Shown piece by piece: positions 18,431 through 27,175 of a DNA stretch of 64,000 nt (positions within the stretch are counted from its first letter, which is position 1; each line of letters begins with the position of its first letter). The notes under the pieces are model-generated. The model ran no database searches, was not told where the DNA came from, and worked only from the letters and a program-made list of their open reading frames with translations. The DNA comes from Chryseobacterium turcicum. GTDB lineage: Bacteria; Bacteroidota; Bacteroidia; Flavobacteriales; Weeksellaceae. The stretch lies in NCBI RefSeq assembly GCF_021010565.1, contig NZ_JAJNAY010000001.1:124001-188000 (forward strand). Direction: 5' to 3'. Position numbers and translations under genes: made by a program.

Positions 18431-18542
18431 AAATCTTAATTTAAATTTTTCTCGCTGATTTTATTGATGATGCTGATTTATTTTAATATTTCAATCTGTA
18501 AAATTTGCGCGAAATAAAAATGTTTACAATCTTAAATGAAAT

Positions 18543-18566
18543 AAAAAAACCGCAAAAATCTGCGGT
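18543..18566 (-). terminator. Terminator downstream of the OsmC gene
   Basis: Read on the minus strand, ACCGCA (18566-18561) pairs with TGCGGT (18554-18549) and is followed by a T run. Confidence 0.75.
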
Positions 18567-18572
18567 AATTAT

Positions 18573-18974
18573 TTATTGATAAATGAAAATCATCGTTTGT
18601 ACTAAATCTGGATGAAGGCTTTTTGCAACCGGACAATTGTGAGCAGTTTCTTCAATAAAAGCCTTCTCTTTGTCTGAAAATTGATTTGAAAAAATAAAAT
18701 TACAAACAATCTCACCAATTCTTCTTGGCTCAGTTTTCATAATTTTCTGAAGCGTACAGTAAGCTCCGTCAATATTTATGTTTTTATCTTTTCCCAAAAT
18801 AGCAATCGTTGTCAAAGCACATTCAGCTAAAGAAGTGGCACATAAATCTGTGGGAGAAAATTTTTCACCTTTCCCGTGGTTGTCGGTTGGCGCATCACTT
18901 TCTATGATGGTTCCAGATTGTAAATGTTCTGCTGAACATCTTAGTCCACCTATGTATGTTATTTTTGATGTCAT
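18573..18974 (-). CDS. OsmC/Ohr family protein
   Basis: A 133-aa OsmC-fold protein with the two conserved cysteines expected of hydroperoxide peroxidases: CATSLAECALTTIAI in the central helix and AHNCPVAKSLHPDLV near the C-terminus. Closer to the YhfA/OsmC-like group than to true Ohr by overall appearance; the exact substrate is not decided. Its start lies 1 bp after the stop of the upstream TPR gene. Confidence 0.88.
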   Translation of the reverse strand: MTSKITYIGGLRCSAEHLQSGTIIESDAPTDNHGKGEKFSPTDLCATSLAECALTTIAILGKDKNINIDGAYCTLQKIMKTEPRRIGEIVCNFIFSNQFSDKEKAFIEETAHNCPVAKSLHPDLVQTMIFIYQ

Positions 18975-18975
18975 A

Positions 18976-19983
18976 TTATTTACTTTTTTCGTCTTTACTT
19001 TTATCTAGAACCTTTTTTATTAGGGTTCGCAAATCTTTCAAGGTAAAACTATCATCTTTAAATCCGATTGGAAAAGTTGTGTGACCTTCGTTAGATTCCT
19101 CGCATATTACAAATTCAACATCTGTTTTCTCAATTTGAAGAGTTTTTTCGATATTAAATTTGCGCTCTATTTTTTTTCCTGTTTTATTAATCAAGTAAAC
19201 CGTATAAATTGATTCAAGCGTTTCTTTAGGCTTTTCAAAATATTTATAAACATTAACCCGTTGATTATTCCATTGAAACTCGTCAACCGCAAGATTTTTA
19301 AATTTCATATTATCTTCCGGCAGCTTTTTCTCAAAATAAAAAACCTTCGTTTGATCAAAAATTTCATTCGCTTCAGCAAATTTATTTTGAGCATTTAAAG
19401 CTTTAATTAACTTTTCATATAAGATATACTCATTGGGATATGCGGATATTCCATCCTCATAAACCTTCTCAGATTTCTGAAAATCTTTAATTTGAGCGTA
19501 ATAAAAATTACCTGCATTCTTTATTAATTCAAGATACCATTTATCATCTTTCAGTTCTGAGTTTTGAAGACCTTCGATATATGTTTTCTCTTCATTGATA
19601 ATATCTTGTTTTATTTTGTAAATTCTCGCTTTTTCAATATAAAATTCAGCAAGAGGAGATTTTGAAATAGCAATATTTATATTTTCTAAAGCTTGATCAT
19701 ATTGTTTTAAAAACATTAGCGAGTAACCTTTCTGAAAATACAACATTGCATCATCAAATTTTTTTGACAATGCTTTATCATAATATTCAATCGCTTTTAC
19801 ATCATTTTCCTTTCTAAAAAATGCATAACCGACATAGTAAAGTTCTTCTGCGCTTAAAGTTTCACTTTCTTTTTCTAATTTTATGATTTCATCAAAATTT
19901 TGCTCATTAAATAGCTTTAAAACTTTTTGCCCAAAAATGGATGAGCATGAAAAGAACAATAAAATAAGGTAAAACTTTTTCAT
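18976..19983 (-). CDS. Exported tetratricopeptide-repeat protein
   Basis: A 335-aa protein with a signal peptide (MKKFYLILLFFSCSSIFGQ), then several TPR-like helical pairs (YYVGYAFFRKENDVKAIEYYDKALSKK, YFQKGYSLMFLKQYDQALENI). The C-terminal third is beta-rich, and the tail is Lys/Asp-rich. It is a periplasmic protein-interaction scaffold by fold, with unknown partners. It runs into the OsmC gene with a 1-bp gap. Confidence 0.8.
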   Translation of the reverse strand: MKKFYLILLFFSCSSIFGQKVLKLFNEQNFDEIIKLEKESETLSAEELYYVGYAFFRKENDVKAIEYYDKALSKKFDDAMLYFQKGYSLMFLKQYDQALENINIAISKSPLAEFYIEKARIYKIKQDIINEEKTYIEGLQNSELKDDKWYLELIKNAGNFYYAQIKDFQKSEKVYEDGISAYPNEYILYEKLIKALNAQNKFAEANEIFDQTKVFYFEKKLPEDNMKFKNLAVDEFQWNNQRVNVYKYFEKPKETLESIYTVYLINKTGKKIERKFNIEKTLQIEKTDVEFVICEESNEGHTTFPIGFKDDSFTLKDLRTLIKKVLDKSKDEKSK

Positions 19984-19986
19984 ATT

Positions 19987-20835
19987 TTAGAAATGAAAAA
20001 TATCTTTCGCTCTGTTATAAGAACTTTCGAAATTTAATAAATTCAAGTTGTGTGGTGCTTTTTCTACGCTCATAAAGTTGATAACCTGTTCTGTAGGCAT
20101 ATTTCCTACCAAATCATCTTTTGCCATTGGGCAACCGCCAATTCCTTTTATCGCAGAATCAAATCTTCTGCAACCCTGGTCATAAGCTGCTTTCAATTTA
20201 GAATAAGACTCTTCATAACGGTTATGAAAATGAGCTCCAAAATCTATCTCAGGATATTTTGAAGGTATTTTATCGAATAATAATGTGATTTTCTCAGATG
20301 TTGCGACTCCGGTAGTGTCAGAAAGAAGAATATTTTTCACTCCTATTTCCGAAAATCTATTGGCCCAAAAATCAACATCTTCCCACTTCCACATTTCTCC
20401 GTATGGGTTTCCAAATGCCATTGAAAAATAAAGATTAAAATCTCTGTTTTCACTTTTCATTAGCTCAAGAATCTTTACAATATCATCAAAAGCTTCCTCC
20501 TGATTTTTATTGGTATTTCTGTGCTGAAAAGTTTCAGAAATAGAAAACGGGAATCCTAAAATATCCACAGACTCATGCTTCAACGCTTTCTCGGCACCTC
20601 TGTAATTGGCGATGATGGCAGAAACCTTGGTGTTCGATAAAGATTTGTCGATATTTTCGGCAACCTCAGCAGAATCTGCCATTTGAGGAATTGCTTTCGG
20701 AGAGACAAAACTCAGACAGTCAAGCACATCAAAACCAACTTCCATCAATGAATTGATGTAATCTATTTTTTTATCAGTCGGGATAAACTCATCCCAACCC
20801 TGCATCGCATCTCTAGGGCATTCGGTAAGAAACAT
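19987..20835 (-). CDS. Hydroxymethylglutaryl-CoA lyase
   Basis: A 282-aa HMGL-like TIM-barrel enzyme cleaving HMG-CoA to acetoacetate and acetyl-CoA in leucine degradation. Visible residues are the N-terminal PRD (TECPRDAMQ, in place of the usual PRDGLQ), LSFVSPKAIPQMAD, the metal ligands GAHFHNR, and the catalytic-loop cysteine GIGGCPMAKDD. The changed PRDAMQ differs from the mammalian enzyme but keeps Arg and Asp. It lies 3 bp upstream of the TPR gene. Confidence 0.9.
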   Translation of the reverse strand: MFLTECPRDAMQGWDEFIPTDKKIDYINSLMEVGFDVLDCLSFVSPKAIPQMADSAEVAENIDKSLSNTKVSAIIANYRGAEKALKHESVDILGFPFSISETFQHRNTNKNQEEAFDDIVKILELMKSENRDFNLYFSMAFGNPYGEMWKWEDVDFWANRFSEIGVKNILLSDTTGVATSEKITLLFDKIPSKYPEIDFGAHFHNRYEESYSKLKAAYDQGCRRFDSAIKGIGGCPMAKDDLVGNMPTEQVINFMSVEKAPHNLNLLNFESSYNRAKDIFHF

Positions 20836-20852
20836 TGTACTTTTGATTTTCT

Positions 20853-20860
20853 CAAATATA
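20853..20860 (-). promoter_or_regulatory. -7 element (TATATTTG) for the HMG-CoA lyase gene
   Basis: On the minus strand TATATTTG matches the Bacteroidota consensus, 18 bp before the ATG. No convincing -33 box is visible. Confidence 0.5.
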
Positions 20861-20993
20861 ATAAAACTAAACTATTTAGTTCTGGCTTCCAACAAAGCTA
20901 ATATTAAATTGATTATCAATAATTTATTTCCGATTTAAAATTTCAATACAATACATTCACCAACAAATAACCTATTCTGAGCCTCAAATTTGC

Positions 20994-21001
20994 TAACTTT
21001 G
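20994..21001 (+). promoter_or_regulatory. -7 element (TAACTTTG) for pepT
   Basis: TAACTTTG matches TAnnTTTG and lies 20 bp before the pepT ATG. The -33 box is not obvious. Confidence 0.5.
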
Positions 21002-21021
21002 TTAAAATTTATGATATCAAA

Positions 21022-22269
21022 ATGAGTACAATAGAATTCAACTCGATGTGGAGAGAAAAACTGCTGAATCGTTTTCTCAGTTATGTAAAAATATATTCAA
21101 CAAGTGACGCCGAAAGCGAAACTACCCCTTCAACAGAAAGACAATGGAACATTGCTAATTACATCGTTGAAGAACTGAAAACAATTGGTCTTGAAGATGT
21201 TTCTATTGACAGTCACGGTTACATTATGGGTTACGTGCCTTCAAATCTGGAAAATGACAGCCAGCCAACAATAGGATTTATTTCTCATTATGATACTTCA
21301 CCGGATTTTAATGGTGAAAATGTAAAACCTCAGGTTTGGGAAAACTATCAAGGCGAAGATTTGATTTTAAATAAAGAAACGCACTTCACTTTATCGCCAT
21401 CAAAATTTGAAAGTTTAAAGAGATATATCGGTCAGACTTTGATTACAACTGACGGAAATACCCTTCTTGGAGCCGACGATAAAGCAGGTTGTGCTGAAAT
21501 TGTAACGGCAGCAGAATATCTGATTGCCAATCCTGAAATTAAGCATGGAAGAATTGCAGTAGGATTTACTCCAGATGAAGAAATCGGAAGAGGAGCACAT
21601 AAATTTGATGTGGCAAAATTCGGAGCTGAGTTCGCTTACACCATGGACGGTGGAGAAGTTGGCGAACTGGAATATGAAAACTTTAATGCAGCCGGAGCGG
21701 TGGTGAAAATTCACGGATTGAGCGTACACCCTGGTTATGCTTTCGGAAAAATGGTGAATGCAAGTCTTTTGGCAGCAGAATTTATCCAATCTCTTCCTGC
21801 GAATGAAACACCTTCTACAACAAAAGGTTTTGACGGATTCTATCATTTGATGGATGTTACTTCTGATGTTTCAGAATGTAAGCTTCAATACATTATTCGT
21901 GATCATGACGATGAAAAGTTTGAAGTTAGAAAAAAATTCATGGAGCAGAAAGTTGCTGAGTTTAATGAGAAACATGGCGAAAAAACCGCTGAAGTTGAGA
22001 TTAAAGAGCAATATCGCAACATGAAGCAGCAGTTTGAAGGTAAAATGCACATTGTAGACCTTGCCGCAAAAGCAATGAAAGAGTCAGGAATTGAGCCTAA
22101 AATAAAAGCTATCAGAGGCGGAACAGACGGTGCACAATTATCTTACATGGGATTACCTTGTCCGAATATTTTTGCAGGTGGAATCAACTTCCATGGACCT
22201 TACGAATATGTTGCTTTGGAAAGTATGATGAAAGCAACTGAAGTGATTGTGAATATTGTGAAAGCTTAA
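21022..22269 (+). CDS. pepT: Peptidase T (tripeptide aminopeptidase)
   Basis: A 415-aa M20 metallopeptidase removing N-terminal residues from tripeptides in the cytoplasm. Metal-site residues are visible: SHYDT (His89, Asp91), GADDKAG with bridging Asp152, and TPDEEIGRG with the catalytic and ligand Glu186-Glu187. The lid-domain VHPGYAFGKM and the C-terminal RGGTDGAQLS are also present. Length is normal. A strong terminator follows. Confidence 0.97.
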   Translation: MSTIEFNSMWREKLLNRFLSYVKIYSTSDAESETTPSTERQWNIANYIVEELKTIGLEDVSIDSHGYIMGYVPSNLENDSQPTIGFISHYDTSPDFNGENVKPQVWENYQGEDLILNKETHFTLSPSKFESLKRYIGQTLITTDGNTLLGADDKAGCAEIVTAAEYLIANPEIKHGRIAVGFTPDEEIGRGAHKFDVAKFGAEFAYTMDGGEVGELEYENFNAAGAVVKIHGLSVHPGYAFGKMVNASLLAAEFIQSLPANETPSTTKGFDGFYHLMDVTSDVSECKLQYIIRDHDDEKFEVRKKFMEQKVAEFNEKHGEKTAEVEIKEQYRNMKQQFEGKMHIVDLAAKAMKESGIEPKIKAIRGGTDGAQLSYMGLPCPNIFAGGINFHGPYEYVALESMMKATEVIVNIVKA

Positions 22270-22290
22270 AAACAATTTACATACCACCTA

Positions 22291-22318
22291 AAAACCATTG
22301 CTTTTGCAATGGTTTTTT
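22291..22318 (+). terminator. Terminator after pepT
   Basis: AAAACCATTGC (22291-22301) pairs perfectly with GCAATGGTTTT (22306-22316) around a TTTT loop, followed by more T. Confidence 0.9.
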
Positions 22319-22416
22319 ATTTCCAAATCATTTAAAATCAAAGAGATTCATTTTAATTTTCTATCTTTAAAAATGTAAAACATATTACATCTTAACCAAA
22401 TATAAAACTTTTAATT

Positions 22417-22665
22417 ATGAAAAACATTAAAAAACTTCTGAGAAAAGATTTATCGACAATTCTTGGCGGAGCCGGCTCTGGCTGCCATACAAATGGAGAT
22501 TCTGCTTATTGCTGGACCGATTGCGAATGTACTTTTGGAAAAGCATGCGAAATGAATGATGATGGAAATCCTGGACAATGCGTCGCTGTTGGAGGTGGCG
22601 GAGGCGGTGGTGGAATACCTTATTGTCCTCCAGGTGATGACCGCTGTACCGAACAACCTTTTTAA
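22417..22665 (+). CDS. Bacteriocin-like Cys-rich peptide with double-glycine leader
   Basis: An 82-aa precursor. The N-terminal leader (MKNIKKLLRKDLSTILGG) is basic with spaced Leu/Ile and ends in Gly17-Gly18, like GG-type leaders cleaved by C39 peptidase-transporters. The remainder has eight Cys (23, 32, 36, 38, 44, 55, 70, 77), a run of eight Gly (59-66) and an acidic tail. Many such peptides in this genus are annotated bacteriocin-like. No dedicated transporter or maturase lies next to it. It could instead be a secreted disulfide-rich signalling or structural peptide. It has its own terminator. Confidence 0.75.
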   Translation: MKNIKKLLRKDLSTILGGAGSGCHTNGDSAYCWTDCECTFGKACEMNDDGNPGQCVAVGGGGGGGGIPYCPPGDDRCTEQPF

Positions 22666-22671
22666 AACTAT

Positions 22672-22701
22672 AAAATCTCCGCAAAACTGTAGAGATTTTT
22701 T
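22672..22701 (+). terminator. Terminator after the GG-leader peptide gene
   Basis: AAAATCTC (22672-22679) pairs with GAGATTTT (22692-22699) around a 12-base loop, and a short T run follows. Confidence 0.7.
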
Positions 22702-22744
22702 ATGAAATCTCCGTTTAGTTATATCTAAATTTATTCTTAAATCC

Positions 22745-22777
22745 CAACAACTTTTTTTCCAAGAAAAAAAGTTGTTG
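22745..22777. repeat. Perfect 14-bp inverted repeat
   Basis: CAACAACTTTTTTT (22745-22758) is perfectly complementary to 22764-22777 across a 5-base loop. It sits in the gap between the peptide gene and thiL, outside both terminators. Confidence 0.65.
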
Positions 22778-22812
22778 AATATTTAAATCATTTATCCTTC
22801 ATCATATTAATC

Positions 22813-22840
22813 AAAAAACCACTACAAAAAAATGCAGTGG
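22813..22840 (-). terminator. Terminator after thiL
   Basis: On the minus strand CCACTGCA pairs with TGTAGTGG (one G-T wobble) around six T, followed by TTTTTTG. Confidence 0.8.
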
Positions 22841-22864
22841 CTTCACAATATTTAAAATTAAATT

Positions 22865-23929
22865 TTAACCGTTTTGCTGGCTTCCTAAAAAAGCATCCCA
22901 ACCTTGTGCTGTTAGAGCGACTAATTGATTAGAACCTCTTGCAATCATAAAGTTACCTTCTTCTTTTTCGACAGCATGACCGATAATCGTAAAATCTGGA
23001 TGGTTTTTTATTTTATCAAAATCATTTGGAGAAATCGTGAATAACAATTCATAATCTTCACCTCCGCTTAATGCCGTCATTACAGGATTTAAGTTTAAAT
23101 CATCCGCTGTTGTAATCGTCAGATTATCCATTGGAACTTTCTCTTCATACAATCTAAAACCTACATTAGATTGGTCAGAAAGATGCAGGATTTCTGAAGC
23201 CAAACCATCAGAAATATCAATCATTGAGGTCGGCCTAATTTCCAACTGCTCCAAAATTCCCTTTACATCAGTTCTAGCTTCAGGTTTCAACTGTCTTTCA
23301 AGAATATAATCGAAACCTTCCATTTCGGGCTGCATATTGGGGTCTGCCAAGAAAACAGCGTGCTCTCTTTCCAAAATCTGAAGTCCCATATACGCTCCAC
23401 CCAAATCTCCGGTTACCACCAACAAATCGTTTGGTTTTGCAGTACTTCTTTTAACGATGTTTTCTTCATTTTCAATTCCTACCGCTGTAATGCTCATTAC
23501 TAAACCAGCGTTAGAACTTGTTGTATCTCCGCCGATTAAGTCTACTTTATATCTTCCACAAGCCGCTTGAATCCCAGAGTATAATTCTTCTAAAGCTTCC
23601 ACCGGAAAACGATTAGAAACAGCCAAAGAAACCAAAATTTGTGTAGGCGTTGCATTCATCGCAGCAATATCACTAAGGTTTACAACAACCGCTTTATATC
23701 CCAAATGTTTCAACGGAACATAACCTAAATTGAAATGTACGCCCTCTGCCAAAACATCAGTCGTCAACACCACTTTTTTATTTCCCGGATTGATAACCGC
23801 TGCATCATCTCCTACTCCAAGTTCCGAAGACTCGTTCGATAGAGGAAAAAATTGTGTTAAATGTTTAATTAAGCCAAATTCTCCTAATTTTGAGATGGGC
23901 GTTAATTCTGGATCTTTATCTTCAAACAT
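22865..23929 (-). CDS. thiL: Thiamine-monophosphate kinase
   Basis: A 354-aa enzyme phosphorylating thiamine phosphate to the active diphosphate. It has the PurM/ThiL fold motifs GVGDDAAVI, TTDVLAEGVHF, NLSDIAAMNATP, LIGGDTTSS, VTGDLGGAYMGL and the C-terminal MIDISDGLASEI and SGGEDYELLFT. Length is normal. No thiamine riboswitch is apparent upstream and no other thi genes are nearby. Confidence 0.96.
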   Translation of the reverse strand: MFEDKDPELTPISKLGEFGLIKHLTQFFPLSNESSELGVGDDAAVINPGNKKVVLTTDVLAEGVHFNLGYVPLKHLGYKAVVVNLSDIAAMNATPTQILVSLAVSNRFPVEALEELYSGIQAACGRYKVDLIGGDTTSSNAGLVMSITAVGIENEENIVKRSTAKPNDLLVVTGDLGGAYMGLQILEREHAVFLADPNMQPEMEGFDYILERQLKPEARTDVKGILEQLEIRPTSMIDISDGLASEILHLSDQSNVGFRLYEEKVPMDNLTITTADDLNLNPVMTALSGGEDYELLFTISPNDFDKIKNHPDFTIIGHAVEKEEGNFMIARGSNQLVALTAQGWDAFLGSQQNG

Positions 23930-23989
23930 ATTTTTTAATTATAAGTAATGAGTAATTGGTAATGAGTAATTTTTAAACTCAAAACCTTT

Positions 23990-24481
23990 TTAAGCAAATA
24001 CCGACGGGTCAATATTTTCAGGACGGAAAGGAAGTTTTTTAAAATCTTCTCTTGTCATCAAGATGGTCTCTGCAGTTTTGTATTTATTCATCGCTTCAAC
24101 GACATCATCCGGCGGCGAAGTCATTTTTCTCAACATCGTGTCAATCCAAACTCCGGTTGCTTCTGAAGTGGCACAATGCGAACCATCTGGAAGATAAAAC
24201 TTGTGAACAAAACGATAGATTGCCGCATCTTCAGTACAACCATCAATTTCCAAGCTCACAATCACTTTCTGGTCAGCAAAAATTTCCTTGAAAAAAGAAA
24301 ATCTTTCATGCATAATTACCGGGCCAATTCCCCATCGGCTCATTTGGGTAACCCCCATTTTTTCTTTTTTCATAAAAGCCATTCTCGTTTGTGCACAATA
24401 TTGTACGTAAGATGAGTTGGCAAGATGTTTATTGGCGTCTAAGTCGCTCCAGCGAACTTCGAATGTATGGTAAAAAGTCAT
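23990..24481 (-). CDS. Acyl-CoA thioesterase (hot-dog fold)
   Basis: A 163-aa 4-hydroxybenzoyl-CoA-thioesterase-like protein. The N-terminal FEVRWSDLDANKHLANSSYVQYC contains the Asp and the AN.YV pattern of the YbgC/FadM group, followed by the core hot-dog helix and strands. The substrate is unknown; most relatives hydrolyse medium- or long-chain acyl-CoA. It lies 60 bp upstream of thiL on the same strand. Confidence 0.87.
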   Translation of the reverse strand: MTFYHTFEVRWSDLDANKHLANSSYVQYCAQTRMAFMKKEKMGVTQMSRWGIGPVIMHERFSFFKEIFADQKVIVSLEIDGCTEDAAIYRFVHKFYLPDGSHCATSEATGVWIDTMLRKMTSPPDDVVEAMNKYKTAETILMTREDFKKLPFRPENIDPSVFA

Positions 24482-24884
24482 TTATTAAAAGTTTAATTTG
24501 AACTTTATTTTACCACAAAAGTCACAAAAGATAAATTGTAATTTTAAAGCTTAAAATATGATTACATAAAGTTCACATAACAGAAAATCTAAGATTTTCA
24601 AAAAACTAATGTGTTCTTTTTTCTAAAATCAATTAAACTTAAAATAACTAATGTGTTAAAAAGCTTTTGCGACTTTTGTGGTTAGAAAAAATTCAAAAAT
24701 TATAATCCTCAAAATTACTCAAATAAGATGGTTTATAAAAATTGTAGTTTTGTAAAAATAATCCGTTGCATAAAAGCTTTAAAATTTTCAAAAAGAATTA
24801 AGACATTTCAACAATGCTTTTTTGTTCTTTTGAAAAGCTTAAAACCTAAAAAACTTTTGTGCCTTTTGTGGTTAATCAATAATT
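24482..24884. repeat. 403-bp gene-free gap with a long palindromic element
   Basis: No credible gene. The outer arms 24511-24530 (TACCACAAAAGTCACAAAAG) and 24664-24684 are inverted copies matching at nearly all of 20 positions, and an 8-bp inverted repeat (24583-24599) marks the centre. The whole is an imperfect palindrome of about 175 bp. A further copy of the right arm at 24854-24874 differs at two of 21 bases and ends 10 bp before the flavoprotein ATG. Confidence 0.7.
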
Positions 24885-26087
24885 ATGAAGCAAATTATCA
24901 TTATCGGAGGTGGTGCCGCAGGATTTTTCTGTGCGGCCAATCTTGACGAAAAAAAATATAAAGTCACTATTCTTGAGCAGAATTCAGATGTTTTACAAAA
25001 AGTAAAAATTTCCGGTGGCGGACGTTGTAATGTAAGCCATGCCTGTTTTGACCCTAAAGAACTGGTGCAGTATTACCCTCGTGGTAATAAAGAATTACTG
25101 AGTGTTTTCACAAAATTTCAACCAGGAGACACCATGGAATGGTTTGAAAACCGAAATATTTCGTTGAAAATAGAAAATGACAACAGAATCTTCCCGGAAA
25201 GCAATTCTTCACAGACCATTATCAATACTTTTTTGAATGAAGCTCAAAAGAAAAACGTTGATGTCAAAACTAAATGTTCGGTAAAAGAAATTGAGAAACT
25301 GGATGAAAAGTATTTGGTTAAAACAAGCCTAGGAGATTTTGAAGCCGATTTTGTCATTTATACAACCGGAAGTTCACCAAAATCTTTGAAAATGATTGAA
25401 AATTTAGGACACAAAATCATCGATTTGGTTCCTTCCCTATTTACATTTAATATTAAAGACCCTTTGCTCAAAGATTTGTTGGGAACAAGCTTCGAAATGG
25501 CGGAAACATCAATTCCAAAATTAAAAAGAGAAGAAAGCGGACCGATGATGATTACGCATTGGGGACTTTCGGGACCTGCGATTTTAAAGATTTCTGCTTG
25601 GGAAGCGATTAATTTGGCAAAAGTGAAATACAACTTTGAAATTGAAGTCAATTTTATTTCTAAAGATATCGATGATGCGGAAGAATTATTTCAAAATTTT
25701 AAAATCTCAAATCCTAAAAAGACAATCGGTCAGTCTAAAATTTTTGAGGTGACCAATCGTTTTTGGCAGAGAATATTGGAGGTTTCAAATATCAATTTAA
25801 ATAAGCAAGTTGCGCAAATTTCAGGAAAAGAAATGCAGACAATTTTGGAGAATTTATGCAAAAAGAAATTTCAGGTAACCGGAAAATCGACTTATAAAGA
25901 TGAGTTTGTAACGGCAGGAGGTGTAGATTTGAAAGAAATTAATTTTAAAAATATGTCTTCGAAAATTTTGCCTAACTTTTACGTTGCCGGAGAAGTCTTA
26001 AATATTGACGCTGTAACTGGTGGGTTTAATTTTCAGGCTTGCTGGAGCGAAGCATGGCTGATTGCTCAGGATTTAAATAATTTATAA
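24885..26087 (+). CDS. HI0933/BaiN-type NAD(P)/FAD-dependent oxidoreductase
   Basis: A 400-aa flavoprotein. The N-terminal dinucleotide-binding motif is GGGAAGFFCAANL, followed by the diagnostic KISGGGRCNVSH and the C-terminal FAD motif FYVAGEVLNIDAVTGGFNFQACWSEAW. The family is found across bacteria; a few members reduce bile-acid or flavonoid-like substrates, but most are unassigned. It starts a plus-strand run with the TonB-like, DUF2306 and YARHG genes. Confidence 0.92.
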   Translation: MKQIIIIGGGAAGFFCAANLDEKKYKVTILEQNSDVLQKVKISGGGRCNVSHACFDPKELVQYYPRGNKELLSVFTKFQPGDTMEWFENRNISLKIENDNRIFPESNSSQTIINTFLNEAQKKNVDVKTKCSVKEIEKLDEKYLVKTSLGDFEADFVIYTTGSSPKSLKMIENLGHKIIDLVPSLFTFNIKDPLLKDLLGTSFEMAETSIPKLKREESGPMMITHWGLSGPAILKISAWEAINLAKVKYNFEIEVNFISKDIDDAEELFQNFKISNPKKTIGQSKIFEVTNRFWQRILEVSNINLNKQVAQISGKEMQTILENLCKKKFQVTGKSTYKDEFVTAGGVDLKEINFKNMSSKILPNFYVAGEVLNIDAVTGGFNFQACWSEAWLIAQDLNNL

Positions 26088-26103
26088 AAACAAAAAAAAC
26101 ATA

Positions 26104-26514
26104 ATGAAAAAACTACTCTTTTTTGCCATACTTACTATTTCTATAAAAGCTTTTTCTCAGGAAGTTTCTCCTTCTCCAAGTCAAGAAAATGTAAGTGTTG
26201 ACAAAATTATTTATGATAAAGCAGATACTAATCCTGTATATCCTGGAGGAATAGATGCTTTCAGAAAAAACTTTTATCAGACTTTTGATAGTGGAAACAT
26301 TAATGGCAAAGGTAAAATAAATGCCGAAGCTTTATTTGTAATTGATCAAAACGGATACATTACAGAAATTAAAGTTAACGGAGAAAATAAATCAATGAAC
26401 AAGGAAATGACTCGTGCAATAAAAGCAATGTCTAAAACTAAATGGAAACCAGCAAAACTGGGCGGAATAGCTGTAAAATATCGATTCAGGCTTCCTATCG
26501 CAACTAATCTTTAA
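26104..26514 (+). CDS. Small exported TonB C-terminal-domain protein
   Basis: A 136-aa protein with a cleavable-looking signal peptide (MKKLLFFAILTISIKAFSQ) and one TonB-CTD-like module: NPVYPGGIDAFRKNF, ALFVIDQNGYITEI, KWKPAKLGGIAVKYRFRLPI. It lacks the N-terminal membrane anchor and Pro-rich spacer of a working TonB, so it is probably a free periplasmic protein. The genes at 30006 and 30543 are relatives. It lies 16 bp after the flavoprotein. Confidence 0.82.
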   Translation: MKKLLFFAILTISIKAFSQEVSPSPSQENVSVDKIIYDKADTNPVYPGGIDAFRKNFYQTFDSGNINGKGKINAEALFVIDQNGYITEIKVNGENKSMNKEMTRAIKAMSKTKWKPAKLGGIAVKYRFRLPIATNL

Positions 26515-26531
26515 AGTTTTAATTAAAAAAT

Positions 26532-27170
26532 GTGATTTCAGTTAAAAGAAATATTCCGAATATTTTAAAAATCCTTCTCATCATAGGATTTGGGTATTTC
26601 TTTTGGCTGATGTTGAAAATCACTTTAGAATATTTTCCTTTAGACCCCAATGTAAGTTTCCTGATGATTAAACAGACGGAGGTTACCGAAAGACCAGAAT
26701 ATTTGTGGTTTTTCTACACTCATGTTTACACAAGCATTTTTGTTTTATTGACGGGGTTTTTAGCAATTTTAAGGAAAAATTTTGGGTTAAAAAATTTTCA
26801 CAGAAATGCCGGAAAAATTTACATTTTCTTGATTTTAGTTTTTGCCGCACCCTCCGGAATATACATGGGTATTTTTGCGAATGGAGGTTTTCTTTCTAAA
26901 ATTTCGTTTGTGATTCTGGGTTGTTTGTGGTGGTTTTCGACATTTAAGGCCTATCAGCTAGCACTACAAAAAAAATTTAAAGAACACAAACAATGGATGT
27001 GGCGAAGCTTTGCATTAACAATTTCTGCCATTACTTTGAGAATGTGGAAAGTAATTATTGTATATTTATTCCATCCAAACCCGATGGATGTTTACCAAAT
27101 AATCGCATGGTTGGGCTGGATTCCAAACATTTTATTCATTGAATATTTAATCACAAAAAAGCACATTTAA
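26532..27170 (+). CDS. DUF2306 membrane protein
   Basis: A 212-aa protein with about five membrane segments and the DUF2306 pattern: HVYTSIFVLLTGFLAIL, FHRNAGKIYIFLIL and HKQWMWRSFALTISAITLRMW with conserved His. The start is a GTG at 26532 (MISVKRNIPNILKIL). Function is unknown; conserved histidines in membrane segments are compatible with haem or metal binding. It is 17 bp after the TonB-like gene and 5 bp before the YARHG gene. Confidence 0.85.
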   Translation: MISVKRNIPNILKILLIIGFGYFFWLMLKITLEYFPLDPNVSFLMIKQTEVTERPEYLWFFYTHVYTSIFVLLTGFLAILRKNFGLKNFHRNAGKIYIFLILVFAAPSGIYMGIFANGGFLSKISFVILGCLWWFSTFKAYQLALQKKFKEHKQWMWRSFALTISAITLRMWKVIIVYLFHPNPMDVYQIIAWLGWIPNILFIEYLITKKHI

Positions 27171-27175
27171 TTGAT

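Noticed and set aside
21415..21846. A 143-codon minus-strand frame within pepT
   Set aside because: The plus-strand pepT has all catalytic motifs through this region; the opposite frame has no recognisable features.
24728..24946. A 72-codon frame in the gap before the flavoprotein gene
   Set aside because: It overlaps the palindromic repeat and the flavoprotein start, and the product is low-complexity Lys/Phe.
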